DNA of 64,000 nucleotides. Source: Andrena cerasifolii (taxonomy: Eukaryota > Arthropoda > Insecta > Hymenoptera > Andrenidae). The translations under genes and the position numbers were made by a program. Location of the stretch: positions 3,405,001 through 3,469,000 of the forward strand of contig NC_135132.1 in the NCBI RefSeq assembly GCF_050908995.1. Direction: 5' to 3'. The notes below the pieces were generated by a model that saw nothing but the letters and a program-made list of their open reading frames with translations, was not told the origin of the DNA and searched no databases. Positions 48,701 through 58,900 of the stretch are shown in pieces (position 1 is the stretch's first letter; each line of letters opens with the position of its first letter).

Positions 48701-51700
48701 GCGTAAAGGTGTGATTAGGGCGCGTGGCTCGGCGAGTTTCACGCGGACCGTACTCGCCGAGCTACGCGCCGTAGGAACGCACCTTAACACGTTCAGAACT
48801 GCGCAGCCAAATTCACGAAATGCTCGCTACTGCCGGCATTTATTATGACCGGGTGGCTCGATTTCACCGAAGCGTTTATTATCATTCATACCTAAGTTTT
48901 TAGTTTCTAATCTTTTCACCAGTTAAGCCGGGTCCACATTTGTTACCGCACCGCGTTCCGTTACCGCGACCTATTACCTAGCTGACTGGTCACGGTAACA
49001 AATGTAGACGATGTTCTATTAAGCCGGGTCCACATTTGTTACCGCACCGCGTTCCGTTACCGCGACCTATTACCTAGCTGACCGGTCACGCTAACAAATG
49101 TAGACGATGTTCTATTAAGCCGGGTCTACATTTGTTACCGCACCGCGTTCCGTTACCGCGACCTATTACCTAGCTGACCAGTCACGGTAACAAATGTAGA
49201 CGATGTTCTATTAAGCCGGGTTCACATTTGTTACCGCACCGCGTTCCGTTATCGCGACCTATTACCTAGCTGACCGGTCACGGTAACAAATGTAGACGAT
49301 GTTCTATTAAGCCGGGTCCACATTTGTTACCGCACCGCGTTCCGTTACCGCGACCTATTACCTAGCTGACCGGTTACGGTAACAAATGTAGACGATGTTC
49401 TGTTACTGCATACTGTGACTGTTACTTGGTCCGGCGGTTCCGACGAATGTCGGTAAAATGACCAGCTCCAACCGAGCAACGCGTTACCTTTTGAATTTAA
49501 TGCTTCAACAGCCTTCCTGAAATTTGTATCCTCTTTTGCCGCTTTTGGCCCCATTAAATTCACAAAAACTCTTAAAAACTCAAATCCATGTTTCCACTTT
49601 TACAGTCTACAAAAACAACTGGAACGCGACGAAGTAACATTGGAGTGTTATAGGTGCGGGTAACAGTAAACAGATTCAAACAGATTTAGGAACGAGTCCT
49701 GCACCGAACCTCTTTACCACTAAATAAAGTAACGTGGTAATGGAGCGCGGCGCGGTAGCAAATGTAGACCCGGCTTAACAAATGTAGACGATGTTCTGTT
49801 ATTGCATAAGTGCATGCTGTGACTCGTTACTTGGTCACGGTAATAGATCAAGGTGCGGTATAAATGTGGACCCGGCTTTAAACACACGTGTTTCTTTCAT
49901 AGAAAATAATAAAATAGTGTGGTAGCCCATCGGTGGGTCACGTCACACCGTAGTGAATGTGTTAAGACATTCTTACAACGAGAATTTACTGTATTTCTCG
50001 GTATATACATATTACGCCTAATTTCGATCCTAAACATTTATGTACATAGAAAAACATCGTATGCTTCAAATAAGAAAGGTACGATTTTATATCGTGATAT
50101 TTTATATTTCTTCGTAGGTTCAATGGCACGCTAAAGCAAGAATGATGGCAGGGGCAGGTTTCTACATTGTTGGCCGTGATCCTGCAGGTTTACCGCATCC
50201 CAGCAAATCCGTAACTCCCGATGGTAATATTAATGACAAGAATTTGTACTGTTTTTTACCGTTTAATCTTGAGCAGAAAAAATAACCGAAGTACTTTTAT
50301 ACCCAGATTTCGAATGTGTTTTATTAAATCGATATGTCTCCTTATTTTCGATAAAAATAAGTCTGCTACTACTATTTATAAGTAAAGGCTACTAATTGGA
50401 AGAGAAAAAATATCGAATTATAAGGTAACTTAATAATTGCAAAATCTACAAAGTGACATTTATAATATTTCTGGGGTATAAATGAATACAGATTTTTAAT
50501 TCTGTATTTGATGGCTCAATTTTAGCGTTGTTTTTTATATAGAAATATTATACTTGCTAATTTTAAAATATTTAGCAAAAAAGTATCATGTCACATGAAT
50601 ATTTGGCAGCAAATAAATATTTGGCCAACTTTCTGCAAACTGCTCATTCCTGCATCATCATTCTTCAGCTCTCTTCAAACAGGAATATATTACATAAACA
50701 TGTTTTCAACGACAGAAAGTTAAGGAGAATATTAATCTCTACTACCTGTTTAACTTTCACTTTCTTCTTGATCTTTTTGTATTTGTCTGCTGGTCACGAT
50801 GTTGAGCATTTATATCAAATTGCCTCTTAACATACACGTATTCTTTGAGATATTATATATTTTAATTATATGAGGTAATCAAGTCATGTCTTTTTTCGAA
50901 AATTGTTTTACTGTAAGTTTCATTTTAAGATTAAGCTCCTCTTTTATATTTAACGCAAACCACGGAAGAAAATTTCATACTATTTTTAATTCTAATTAAA
51001 ATAATAAAAACACATACTACACATATTCAGAAAATAAGTTATTTTTAATTGAAGCAGTATTTATAACACTTCCATTTCCCAATTGCAGATAATATATTTT
51101 CTTGTACAATCTACATTTATGCTATCCTTCTGCAAATAATTTTTATTCGTAGTAAAATAAATATTTTTGTTTATAACATCAGGGAATCTGTATGATGTTA
51201 CACATGGTGCTAGGGTCCTGTCGATGGCACCAGGTCTTCAGAATCTTGAAATCATCCCATTTAGAGTAGCAGCCTATGACAACAGAGCGAGTAAGATGGC
51301 GTTCTTTGAACCAGAACGATCTCAGGACTTCATTTTCATATCAGGAACTAAAATGAGAGGTCTGTAATTCTTGATAAAGTATATTTTGTATATTAGCACC
51401 TTGAGTATCGGAAACATAGTATTTTTACATACTATATCTTTCTAGAACAGTATATAGTAGACTAGACAAAAATATAGTACAATACTATATATTCCAGTAC
51501 GGTTGGAAACCCAAATATTAATTGCCACCCTGGTGCGCGATTATTGCTTAAACCAGCGAAGTCCAGGTGGGCGGTCCGAGGACGCTAGCACCCATAGCGT
51601 CTTCTACGTGCTGCGTGGAAGGGGGTGCTCGTAGCCAATGATACGGCGGGCATGCCACGGGTAGGGAAAACTCAAGTAGTGTGCCCTTAGGCCGTAAAAG

Positions 51701-53434
51701 TGAAGTTCCACGGCGCGTGCTCGGCTGGCCCAGGTTCGGCGAGACGACTTGGTGAGCGCCAGTCGGCGAGCCACGCACCGTGGAATTTCACCATAAGGGT
51801 ACGAGCCTACACGCACATTACTATACTCGTTTCATCCTAAGAAAAATCCCGTTCGCGCAGGGATGATTCTGAGTTTTTCTCCGTCTTACCACCTGTTACC
51901 TCTCTGTCAGCCGTTCCGCAACCTGCAGTGTTGACATTGACATCGGTCATGTCACGCCCTCGGAGGGGCAGGGAAGTCGGCAGGTAAAGTGCTGCGAGCA
52001 ATAGCCTGCGTCGGGCCCGTAGGCGGTAGTGGGGGCTGCGCAGAACGGCCACAAAACGGTCGGGGCATAGGATTTTTCTTAGGATGAAACGAGTATAGTG
52101 TAGTAGGCAACTGGCATTTAGGCAACGGCCTGTGGTGTGCAATGAGGCCCATAGGTGGCGTCCATTTATGAGGAGTTCGGAAGACAGGGACCGTGGAGAG
52201 TCGGCGTAGCCGTGGTGGCAAACGCGACTGATCAGCACGCGGACGGCTCGGGTTCGATTCCCGGCGGCGTGGCTCTCTTTTTCCGACTCCTACACTAGAG
52301 TTTTCCCTATCCGTTGCATGCCCGCCGCTTCGTTGGCTACGAGCACCCCCTTCCACGCAGCACGTAGCAGACTCTCTAGCGTCCTCGGACCGCCCACCTG
52401 GACTTGGCTGGTTTAAGCCCTCTCCCTGGTTGCTGAGTGCCACGAAGCTCGCCTTCGCGCCTAAATCTCCCAGCTTTCCCTGTGCCACAAAGCTCGCCTT
52501 TGCGCCTAACCTCCCCGCGTTCCTAAAGATCTCTGATAAACCCTATACCTTGTCACCGACCTCGACACCGCCACCCAGGACGTGACACAACTACATTTAT
52601 TTTCGGTAATACAGAAGAAAATGATTCCTGAGGCCATTCGTAATTAATATTTCAGCTTTTGGTTAGTTATGAATCTGATTTCATAAGAATAACTTTTCGA
52701 TAGGTCATTCGAAGGTCGACATGTTATACCTATTTAGATGAAACTTAGTTTCTTGTCATCCATGATAATATTATAATAATTAACGAAGGCCATTTATAAA
52801 AATTCTATTGCGTCTGCAAACTTGAATAGTCTGACCTTGAGAAGAAAATACACCGCATTGTACCTTTTGCTACCTTAAAAAAAATATCTGTAGCAGCGCT
52901 GTCCAAGGTCGCTCCCGCGGGAGCTTGGGGTTCTCCCACTCTCGTCCGCGTTGTCAGGGATACCGCGCAACGCTAACCGCGAAGACGCTAGCCGGATTTG
53001 CCCGACATGGCAACCTGCTTAGCGTCACGCGGTCTCCTTGACAACAGAAGGCACGCTGTGCGAGAGAAAGATTGGAAGGGGAAGCAGGCGCGTGAGGGGC
53101 CCCTACGCTGGACAGCGCTGATCTGTAGGCACTGCTTCGTATCGTAAAAGTCAACGCAAACTTTACATGTAGGTTCTAACGACAAATGACTCACCTTGTA
53201 TAACAACGTATTGAATCGATGGAAAATATTTATAAAATTAATGAAAACTCTCATAAAATAATGACATAACATTAATTATTTTTAGATAGAATGTTTATAA
53301 AGTTGATAATAACTTATCTGATTGTTTCAGAATTGGCAAAATCTGGTGAAAATCCGCCGGAAGGTTTCATGGCGCCAAAAGCTTGGCAAATCGTTGCAAA
53401 TTATTACAAACAGAAGTTAAATAATGGAGTATAA
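39708..53434 (+). CDS. PAPSS: PAPSS, bifunctional APS kinase/ATP sulfurylase
   Basis: 3'-phosphoadenosine 5'-phosphosulfate synthase makes the universal sulfate donor PAPS in two steps, ATP sulfurylase then APS kinase. Ten coding exons join in phase: 39708-39767, 40013-40183, 43834-44359, 44647-44747, 45745-45932, 46298-46544, 47398-47604, 50118-50223, 51183-51359, 53331-53434; 628 residues, the usual animal length. The kinase domain comes first, with P-loop GLSGAGKT (about residues 57-64) and DGDNVR (about 85-90). The C-terminal sulfurylase shows [74 protein letters not shown] and SGTKMR. The order and all key motifs are intact. Introns carry at least seven mobile elements. The start ATG is the first in exon 1, with a short leader. 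Confidence 0.96.
40013..40183 (+). CDS. PAPSS: PAPSS coding exon 2 (P-loop)
   Basis: 57 codons between ccgtag and gtaaag. Contains FRGCTIWLTGLSGAGKTSIS, the ATP-binding loop of APS kinase. Confidence 0.95.
40823..41442. mobile_element. piggyBac-type MITE with TTAA duplication (PAPSS intron 2)
   Basis: GGGGTTGTACCTAGTCAGGG and the complement of ..CCCAGACCTAACCCC enclose 620 bp of inverted arms. TTAA occurs at 40819-40822 and 41443-41446. First bases resemble the element at 32966. Confidence 0.87.
41745..41815 (+). ncRNA. tRNA-like sequence in PAPSS intron 2
   Basis: TGGTAGCTTCAAGCG (A-box-like) and GGGTTCGAGTCTC (B-box-like) stand at tRNA spacing, with a middle stem CGTCTTCG..ACCACGAGA that pairs poorly. 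The acceptor ends do not pair, so it is a tRNA-derived repeat or pseudogene. Confidence 0.4.
41940..42973. mobile_element. Foldback MITE, CACTGTCCAA termini, TAA duplication (copy B)
   Basis: 1,034-bp second copy of the 22366 family in PAPSS intron 2. Ends CACTGTCCAAC / GTTGGACAGTG, with TAA at 41937-41939 and 42974-42976. Confidence 0.88.
43834..44359 (+). CDS. PAPSS: PAPSS coding exon 3 (rest of APS kinase)
   Basis: Begins GIPAYSIDGDNVRRSLNRNLGF and includes SPFEADRQLAR, FVNASVEICEARDVKGLY and the GVGQKYEVPEKPDL substrate region. Ends in phase 1 at gtatgt. Confidence 0.96.
44647..44747 (+). CDS. PAPSS: PAPSS coding exon 4 (linker to sulfurylase)
   Basis: Encodes ITDVDLQWVQVLAEGWASPL then RGFMREDEYLQ, the start of the ATP sulfurylase domain; donor gtgaga. 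Confidence 0.96.
45226..45590. mobile_element. Mariner-like MITE (PAPSS intron 4)
   Basis: Left end CAGGGTGTCCCAAAATTGCGG. Arms contain 'ttctcgagatattaacagttgaata' and the complement, with a GC-rich centre. The right end is degenerate. Same family as 54948-55357 and 63919-64000. Confidence 0.7.
45745..45932 (+). CDS. PAPSS: PAPSS coding exon 5
   Basis: Acceptor cgccag. Encodes CQHFKTL, then QSIPIVLPVNT and RPIAILRRPEFFAHRKEER, ending in phase 2. A use of the next CAG, two codons later, is also possible. Confidence 0.9.
46298..46544 (+). CDS. PAPSS: PAPSS coding exon 6 (ATP-sulfurylase active site)
   Basis: Acceptor ataacag at 46291-46297 gives R-CCREFGTNDPGHPY; a competing acceptor at ttgtag would drop two residues. 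Contains VGGELEVLERIRWNDGLD and [15 protein letters not shown], the nucleotide-binding HxxH motif. Confidence 0.95.
47398..47604 (+). CDS. PAPSS: PAPSS coding exon 7
   Basis: 69 codons with [18 protein letters not shown] and [14 protein letters not shown]. Residues after PLSVR read INQHQSVL where vertebrates have MRQHEAVL, a mild divergence. Confidence 0.96.
47824..48222. mobile_element. Near-perfect 399-bp palindrome (PAPSS intron 7)
   Basis: CCCTGATA at the left and TATCAGGG at the right close two arms of about 185 bp that match almost completely around a short centre near 48035-48060. A foldback MITE; no clear target duplication. Confidence 0.8.
48226..48372. repeat. Dispersed 'tataggtatac' repeat
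   Basis: Starts with tataggtataccaaacattagtaagg and contains actgcgcatgcccaaa. Relatives at 55361, 56577, 57265, 63210 and 63660. It ends with a gatctactatcgagacactactattg palindrome partner also present in the relatives. Confidence 0.55.
48717..48772. repeat. GC-rich hairpin
   Basis: GGGCGCGTGGCTCGGCGAG faces its imperfect complement CTCGCCGAGCTACGCGCC. A relative lies at 51710-51790 inside another element. Confidence 0.5.
48925..49878. repeat. Inverted-end element with a 96-bp tandem array (PAPSS intron 7)
   Basis: AAGCCGGGTCCACATTTGTT begins five tandem units of exactly 96 bp (starts 48925, 49021, 49117, 49213, 49309), each ending in gtagacgatgttctatt. The far end carries the inverted terminus (..aaatgtggacccggctt) at 49860-49878 and a partial inverted unit at 49745-49775. 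Units differ by one to four bases. The left flank is TTAA; the right is TTTAA-like. Confidence 0.88.
50118..50223 (+). CDS. PAPSS: PAPSS coding exon 8
   Basis: [20 protein letters not shown] then DPAGLPHP, bounded by ttcgtag and gtaata, phase 1. Confidence 0.95.
51183..51359 (+). CDS. PAPSS: PAPSS coding exon 9
   Basis: LYDVTHGARVLSMAPGL, then [13 protein letters not shown] and FISGTKMR; donor gtctgt, phase 1. Confidence 0.95.
51821..52098. mobile_element. MITE, TTCATCCTAAGA termini (copy A, nested)
   Basis: CTATACTCGTTTCATCCTAA and its complement bound 278 bp. The related copy at 56759-56946 shares the TTCATCCTAAGA core and the following cgcagagatga segment. Confidence 0.75.
52204..52273 (+). 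ncRNA. tRNA-like sequence inside the 51547 element
   Basis: TGGTGGCAAACG (A box) and GGTTCGATTCC (exact B box) occur at tRNA spacing with a GGCTCGGG../CCCGGC T-arm. The anticodon arm (CTGATCA) pairs imperfectly and no full acceptor stem forms; tRNA-derived. Confidence 0.45.
52427..52584. repeat. Second copy of the 503-659 repeat
   Basis: Two 'gtgccac(g/a)aagctcgcctt(c/t)gcgccta' sub-blocks and a gggtggcgg..ggacgtgacac-type end match the order seen at 503-659. Confidence 0.4.
52894..53120. mobile_element. hAT MITE with 8-bp duplication ATCTGTAG (PAPSS intron 9)
   Basis: CAGCGCTGTCCA ends, 227 bp, with ATCTGTAG at 52886-52893 and 53121-53128. Same family as 58646-58857, which lies in the opposite orientation. 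Confidence 0.93.
53331..53434 (+). CDS. PAPSS: PAPSS last coding exon
   Basis: Acceptor tgtttcag, then ELAKSGENPPEGFMAPKAWQ and a basic tail, with TAA at 53432-53434. Confidence 0.95.
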
Positions 53435-54947
53435 ATTATCATACCTATAAGTTTCATATAAACGACTAGTTTTTTAGCCTGTCTTCGCCAGGCATTACTA
53501 TCCTATATAATAAGGCGCCTAAGATAACCACAATTTTTGTTGGAAACACCCCTAGAAACAATTTTCGCTGCGAAATACGAAATTTTACAACTTTTGCGTC
53601 CCAGAAGGGTACCTGTCTAATTGGTGTCCTGAGGGGAATTTGGAGGGGTCGAAGTCACATACATGCGCAGACTCACTGCCCGGCGACATTTGAGACCCCC
53701 CTCCCCCCTAGAAATGAAATAATTCTCAATATTATTACAACAACTAATGTGTGACAAAGCCCCCGAATCCAAGAAATTTGTAGAGCATATTTATTTTTAC
53801 AACACCGCTTTTTCGTTTGCCTACATGAGATCCCACATAAAGGGCACGTGTCGACTCTGCGTTGAGCGCGCGTTTATATCTCCTCACTTCTTGGAATTCT
53901 TCGGTCGAGAGTGAGAGAACTCGTGAGCGAGCGAAAGAGGACGAAAGATTCGACACGAAGTAACCGTCGGCTACGAAAGAGAGAAAGCACGATACTTTGT
54001 CTCACTTCGTCTTTCAGCTCGTGCTCGAGCTCGACCCGCGTGCGGGCCTACATACAATGCAGTAGCGGCTACTACATTGTACATAACACCTGTTTCAGGC
54101 CACAGGGACTACCCATTATCGAATTTTCCAGGTTTTTGATTTTTTGCGGCATCTTTGGGTGCCGAGGAAACTTCGTGCCGAATCTGAACCTTGTAGGTCA
54201 TCGGGAAGTACGAAAAAAAGCCTCTGGAAAGATTTTGCTAACAAACGAATAGCCACCTTAAGCGTCTTATTATACAGGATAATGTTTATAAATGTAAAAT
54301 AGCTCCTATTGGATTGTAATTTAAACAACATTAACATTTTCAACGAATACACTTATCTTTTTATAAACATATTTTTATATAAGACAAAAATCTCATTAAA
54401 GAAAACCATGTAAATACGTTGAAGTAATTTATTAATGCTCCTTAAAAAAGATCTTTGAAAAGGTGAGGATGAAAGATGAAAATAAATAAGTCGATTTATT
54501 TTTCTCTAATATCGATATACATATGTATATGTGTACTCATATAATATAGATTTACGTTTATTGCATCAGACACGAGAAATTCGTAATTTAGGGCTTCTTG
54601 TAAGGACGTAATTTTTTTAAACATTTTTTTCTCATTTTTGTTTCCTCGAAAGACGATTGGAAGAGTGAAAGGTACGACTAGGATTTTGCAGGTTTTAGTC
54701 CGTTTAACTTCTAATTACTCGTTACTTTAATCCGGTACACCTGAAAAAGAAAATTCATTTATTCAACTAAAAAAATCCTTTCCTTGTTGTTATCATAAAC
54801 GATATTATTATCATACTACTAAGTTAAAAATCTGCTAACATTTGGGAACTTATTTGTAACATATTTTTCAAAATGGGTAAAAATCGAGTTAGTGAGTTGA
54901 ATCAAGCATTGACAGCAGAAACTTCAGAGTAATCTTATATATTTATA
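53435..54947. other. Intergenic region between PAPSS and the WD40 gene
   Basis: Downstream flank of PAPSS. No gene seen. 53880-54060 is a GC-richer patch with 'gagcgagcgaaaga' repeats and partial inverted partners. The frame 53911-54252 has no domain. Confidence 0.4.
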
Positions 54948-55357
54948 CAGGGAGTCCAGAAACTAGGGATATCCCGGAACATGCAATATCCTGCTCCAAA
55001 AAGACATCGAAAAATCCTTTACCGTTTTGGGATCCGAAGCTTCGTTCTCGAGATATTAACAGTTGAATATTAGCGGTCTGAGTTCCGGGCCGCGCAGTTT
55101 AGCGCCGAGTCAGCTGAGCGCGGAGCAGATACCGCTCGCACGCACACGCAAGAGGCACGCGTAGATACAGATGCACACGCATAGTAGAGCCGATCGCACT
55201 GGTTCAAGCCGTGGAAATGAACGCGCGCCCCGGAACTTGAACCGATAATATTCAACTGTTAATATCTCGAGAACAAAGCCTCGGATCTCAAAACGGTAAA
55301 GGACTTTTCGATATCTTTTTACATCAGGATGCTGCGTGTTCCGGGATGGACACCCTC
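54948..55357. mobile_element. Mariner-like MITE with TA duplication
   Basis: CAGGGAGTCC at the left and GGACACCCTC at the right, flanked by TA (54946-54947, 55358-55359). Arms contain the 'ctcgagatattaacagttgaatatta' block and its complement. Confidence 0.8.
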
Positions 55358-55360
55358 TAT

Positions 55361-55474
55361 AGGTATACTAATCAATAGTAAGGTTTGTAAACAGACTTGA
55401 GAGGACACTTATACTTGCTTGGAGTACCAGATTCTCTTGGGGCATGCGCGTCATTATTGCTTGGTATATTACGC
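55361..55474. repeat. Dispersed 'tataggtatac' repeat, short copy
   Basis: tataggtatactaatcaatagtaagg opens and catgcgcgtcattattgcttggtata closes the unit as an imperfect inverted repeat. Confidence 0.5.
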
Positions 55475-55607
55475 ATATGAAGTAGGAAAATCTAAAAATT
55501 TATTATCTACCTTCGCTTATAAATCTGTAATCATTAATGAATTCACTGGAAACTAGTGGTCTAGAAGCTAGAGTTCATTTATTGAAAAAATAAGTTTCAA
55601 CCTTCAA

Positions 55608-55960
55608 TTATTTCTTTCTTAACAAATTTTTGTTCTTAATACATGCTGTTCGTTTTCGATCATCGTACACTTCGTTTATGTTTGTCAGAAACTCACCTTC
55701 TTCCTCAGAATCGGATATTCGTGTAGCCTGCAAAGAACTTTGTTTCGATAATGTTCTCCCATGAGCTCGTGGTCTAGCGGGTGGTGACTGTTTATTCCAA
55801 ATGGCTTCAAGTTGATCGAAATGTTGTGACTGGGCAAGAGCAGCCTGTTCTGGACCAAGTCCCGATGGACCGCTTGTTAATCCAACTTTGCTGATCTCGT
55901 CCATTGAAGCACTAACACTAAATCGTCGTTGTAGATTTTCTATTGATGAAGTCGAAATTC
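55608..55960 (-). CDS. WD40 gene, last exon
   Basis: Acceptor ttgtttag, then ISTSSIENLQRRFSVSASMD and a Ser/Gln/Glu-rich, probably disordered C-terminus ending NKNLLRKK and a stop at 55608. Confidence 0.85.
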
Positions 55961-58900
55961 CTAAACAAAAATTTGCGCTCATTTATCGAAAAAATTAGTT
56001 CAATTCGTTTTAACTGAACTGTAGTTGCCTAAAATAAAAGGCGTCCAACTTTTGAAGTTATACAGTAACCTATACATTCGCTAAGAGCTCGCGGCTCGGG
56101 ACAGGCGGTGAGCATTTAACATAGAGGGGGCACGATACTGAAGGAGCGATTCTTGCTTCTTTCTTGGAGAAGGCGAGAGCGAGATGGAATGAAAGCGAGT
56201 CCAACGCGCATGCTTGTCGCGCACGCAAAAGACGGAGTATCAGGCGTACGAAAAACGGAGCGCGACAAAGTCAACGCGTCATCTGTCTCGTACTGTTCCT
56301 CGCTTACTTTCTGTCCCTCTGGCTCGTCCTCGTTCCATCTTGTTTTCGCCTTCGCAGGACAGGAGTGAGCCAGAAGTGGTGGAGATAGCGAAAATCATTC
56401 AACGTGTAGGTCAAATTGATCTCTCAGCGAAGAAGTACTGTATTCTCATATTAAATGTGAAACTGTATTTAATTTAAAGTTCAAACATAATTATTGCGTA
56501 AACGTGTGTTTACAGTACAGTATTATATTTATTTTCGCTATTTTGTAAGTAATGCAAAACTTGTAATATAATGTCTCATAGGTGTACTGAGCAATAGTGA
56601 GGTTTGCAGAAGAAGTTTAAAGTAGGAGGTAGAGCTGTAGATTCCCGGGAGATCGGGTGTCCGGGTACTCGGTTAAAATAGAAACAAAAGAGGTAAGCAT
56701 CCCTTGAGGCGCTTCACGCCTCCATCGAATAGTAATACCTCGATACTAGATCTCGACACTACACTTAATTCATCCTAAGAGTAACCTCGTTCTGCGCAGA
56801 GATGACTCTGAGGAGGCGTTGTAACATGCGGCTCCTCCCGCCATGACCAATCGCGTGCATCAGATCCGCAGGCAGTAGTGGGAGCGCGTAGATCGGTCGC
56901 ATGTCGGCAGGGGCGTAAGGTTACTCTTAGGATGAACGGAGTGTAGTCACCCTAGTCCCCACAGAATTCACGTTTTGCACCTCTCTTCTGCGTGACAATG
57001 CACAATTGAAAACGTCACTAATACTCGCAATCCGTGTAGAATACCTAGAAGAGATATATGTAGCATGGCCTTAAAAGCTGCGAGGGTCCCAAAGTTGACA
57101 GCTTTGAGGTTTCGGAACAAGGGATTTGGCATTTTTTTGGGGTGGTAAGATTTATAGACTTTTAGTATTGAAATCTCAAAACTTTGGGACCTCCGCAGCT
57201 TTTTACAACTACGCTATATCCATTTTAGGTATTGTACATATACCTTCATGCATAGAAAGTTATATCGAGCATTAGTGAGGTCCCCAATGCGCATGCTAAA
57301 ACAGATGATGGAGAAGAGTGTAGCACCCGCGGTACCCTCTACTCTAAAACACGAATTCTGTGGAGAAAATGATGGCTGAATTACAGATTTGATAGAGGTC
57401 TAGTATCGAGGTATTATTATTGGATAGCTGACAATTAAGATCTCTCACGTACTTCCTTTTTGCTTAGCCCCTCCTTTTAACACCTCCTACAGACATCATC
57501 ACTTCTAGGTATGCCTACATAAATTATTACAAACATACAATACAGAAGAATTTCACACAACCTACCTGCCGTTAAGTGGCCATATTTCCTGCGCCATGTG
57601 TCGCTATCCAACGATATCTCCTTCTTCAGCAACCTCTTGTTCGGTCTTTTCGGACCAGGTGGCCTCATGTCTCTTACATCGCACCAAGGGGCAACATAAT
57701 CTGGAAGCTTGACATACTGCGCTGGTGTATTGTGCAAACAGAGGATGGGCATGCATTTGTGTTCGAGCAGATGTAACGCGAGCCTTGAAAGGTCCGTGGC
57801 CACTTCAAGGCCCAACACTGGCACGTGCAACATGATGCTGTTGAGAGGGCAGCCTTTCTTCGTATCCCAGACAATTAAACTTTTATCTTCACTCCCAGAA
57901 GCTGCAAGACTCCCATCCCCTGATAGTTTGACACACGTAATGTAACCCAAGTGGCCTTTTAAAGTGTGAAGATCATCCCCAGTGTTAATATCCCAGACGA
58001 TTAGATTCGCATCCCTGGAGCCGGACACTACAATGGACTTATCAAGGACGGAAACTGCGACGCAGGTTACGTGATCCGTGTGACTCACTAGGACCTGCAT
58101 CACATTGTTGTAGAGATTCATTTAATATTCAGGCATTAGTCCCTTGAACTGTATTATTGTATAGGGCGCTCTGCAACAGGCAGTAGAAAATGAAATGGCT
58201 GATTCTGCTCGACAAAATAAGACAAAAATCAAGAGTAACGAAATCGCAGTGGAGTCTTCGTTTTTCAGGTATTAATGCATAAAAATTAGGGTCAGGAGCA
58301 CCTGAAGAACGGCAATTTGGTGCTCAACAGGTTGGTTTGCGCAGATCACTGTCGCGAACTTTATGTTATCTATGTTATTTTATTTGTAACCAGTGTCAAA
58401 TGGTTAATTCCTTTTGTAGATACATAATTTCATTATATGTAGTTTTAATTTTGGGGCCGGTTTTGAATGCGTGGAAACGATGAATGTTTAATTAATTTTG
58501 ATTTTGTTGTTTGTTTAATTATATAGTTTATTGTTAAAAAAAAGTATCAGTATAAAATTTTATTTCCAATATAGATCTTTAAAAGAAGTTTAAAAGAATT
58601 ATTTATTGCATGGAACTACTAACGCCTTAGCCTTACCTCGTAGACCAGTGCTGCCCAGCGTAGGGGCCCCTCACGCGGCTGCTTCCCCTTCCAGTCTTTC
58701 TCTCGCGCAGCGTTCCTTCCGTTGTCAAGGAGACCGCGCGACGCTGCGAAGGCTACAATTACGGGCTAGCCGGGCTAGCGTCGCGCGGTATCCCTGACAA
58801 TGCGGACGAAAGTGGGAGAAACCCGAGAGCACGCGTGCTCGACCTTGGACAACGTTATCGTAGACCAGGGGTGACGAACTTCGCCACTCCGAAAGCCGCA

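Larger units (their letters stand above)
51547..52418. mobile_element. Foldback element hosting a second MITE (PAPSS intron 9)
   Basis: GCTTAAACCAGC plus about 100 bp at the left recur inverted at 52315-52418 (ggcatgcccgcc..tggtttaagc). Inside are a hairpin at 51676-51805 and a different MITE at 51821-52098, so insertions are nested. Confidence 0.75.

Noticed and set aside
52204..52273. Working tRNA gene
   Set aside because: A and B boxes are present, but the acceptor and anticodon stems do not pair.
51952..52488. 178-codon minus-strand frame
   Set aside because: It crosses the ends of nested inverted-repeat elements and a GC-rich repeat, so it is a composition artefact.
56153..56477. Overlapping frames in a GC-rich intron segment
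   Set aside because: All three plus frames are open at once, which reflects composition; no frame resembles a protein.
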